From the NCBI RefSeq assembly GCF_002838765.1, contig NZ_CP025120.1, positions 2,356,001 through 2,420,000 of the forward strand: 64,000 bases of DNA, written 5' to 3'. Position 1 is the stretch's first letter, and each line of letters starts with the position of its first letter. Of the stretch, positions 63,752 through 64,000 are shown one piece after another. Under the pieces are notes generated by a model. It saw nothing but the letters and a program-made list of their open reading frames with translations, made no database searches and had not been told where the DNA came from. This DNA comes from Kangiella profundi. Lineage in GTDB: Bacteria > Pseudomonadota > Gammaproteobacteria > Enterobacterales > Kangiellaceae. The position numbers and the translations under genes are program-made.

Positions 63752-64000
63752 CTACTCCCCACAATGACCATGATGGTGGACGTGACCATGTGCCACTTCC
63801 TCATCTGAGGCCTTGCGAACGGACAAGATTTTCACTTCAACTTTAACGGTTTGACCCGCCAACGGGTGATTAGCATCTATCACCACCTTATCATCATGGA
63901 TTTCGCGAACCACCACAGCATGAACACCATCACTGCTTTCTGCAGCCAGACGCATGCCTTCACACAAGTTCTGTACTTCTGCAAAAGCTTCCCGTGGTAC
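63752..64000 (-). CDS. slyD: SlyD-type FKBP peptidyl-prolyl isomerase, N-terminus beyond window
   Basis: The last 82 residues are present. SlyD is a cytosolic isomerase and chaperone that binds metals and assists nickel enzymes in E. coli. The part seen includes the end of the insert-in-flap domain (VPREAFAEVQNLCEGMRL), the returning FKBP strand VVIDANHPLAGQTVKVEVKI, and a metal-binding tail HGHVHHHGHCGE. The frame is open to the window edge; an internal ATG at 63967 is not the start. REP hairpin 3 lies 24 nt beyond its stop. Confidence 0.92.
   Translation of the reverse strand, partial: VPREAFAEVQNLCEGMRLAAESSDGVHAVVVREIHDDKVVIDANHPLAGQTVKVEVKILSVRKASDEEVAHGHVHHHGHCGE

Noticed and set aside
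1..64000. CRISPR array
   Set aside because: No series of regularly spaced direct repeats with unique spacers was seen. The repeats near dnaJ, fur and the RAYT gene are few and palindromic.

Overview
The window reads as a chromosomal segment of a marine gammaproteobacterium, most like Kangiella or a close relative. This is inferred from gene order and family types, not from a database search. Signs include a full Na+-pumping NQR operon with its maturation genes, a secG-tpiA-glmM-folP-ftsH-rlmE-yhbY core block, an hrcA/grpE/dnaK/dnaJ heat-shock region, a GlyGly-CTERM surface protein and lipoproteins of the DUF4397 and DUF4382 families. Coding density is high. No phage, integrated plasmid, CRISPR array, rRNA or tRNA was seen.

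Layout. 1-919: secG (cut by the window edge) and tpiA. 1337-8536: nqrABCDEF, apbE and nqrM, behind a structured 417-nt leader. 8549-15638: CBS protein, OmpA-like porin, glmM, folP, ftsH, rlmE and yhbY. 15686-17675: a response regulator and a histidine kinase, tail to tail. 17758-24545: a seven-gene, overlapping minus-strand operon for membrane-lipid modification (desaturase, FAD oxidoreductase, DUF1365, CFA synthase, DUF2878, DUF1295, second CFA-like methyltransferase). 24734-29743: NTF2-like lipoprotein, chalcone-isomerase-like protein, photolyase, DUF523/DUF1722 protein and a DUF4397 lipoprotein. 29812-40702: greA, carB, carA, a CsrB/RsmY-type small RNA, dapB, a GDSL esterase, an OPT transporter, purE and purK. 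40783-47649: dnaJ, dnaK, a YebC/YeeN protein, hutD, grpE and hrcA. 47804-53478: nadK, recN, a secreted unknown, fur, bamE, and an ECF sigma factor with its zinc anti-sigma. 53657-63123: FMN glutamate-synthase-like protein, DoxX, malic enzyme, alpha/beta hydrolase, LVIVD surface protein, membrane unknown, DUF4382 lipoprotein and rph. 63187-64000: a RAYT transposase with REP hairpins, and slyD (cut).

How the parts fit. The lipid operon and the photolyase/DUF523 genes look like one light or oxidative-stress regulon. Both of its divergent intergenic regions (24546-24733 and 28273-28390) hold GTGAA-N6-GTGAA-type direct repeats in two opposed pairs. That is the layout expected for an OmpR-family response regulator, and such a regulator with its kinase lies next to the operon. 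This is the best candidate here for a poorly described system.

The clearest unlabelled element is the roughly 125-nt minus-strand RNA between dapB and carA. It has five GGA motifs, a terminator, a promoter and a GacA/UvrY-like upstream palindrome. Other notable structures are modular palindromic repeats near dnaJ and fur, and a REP copy inserted in frame inside the RAYT gene.
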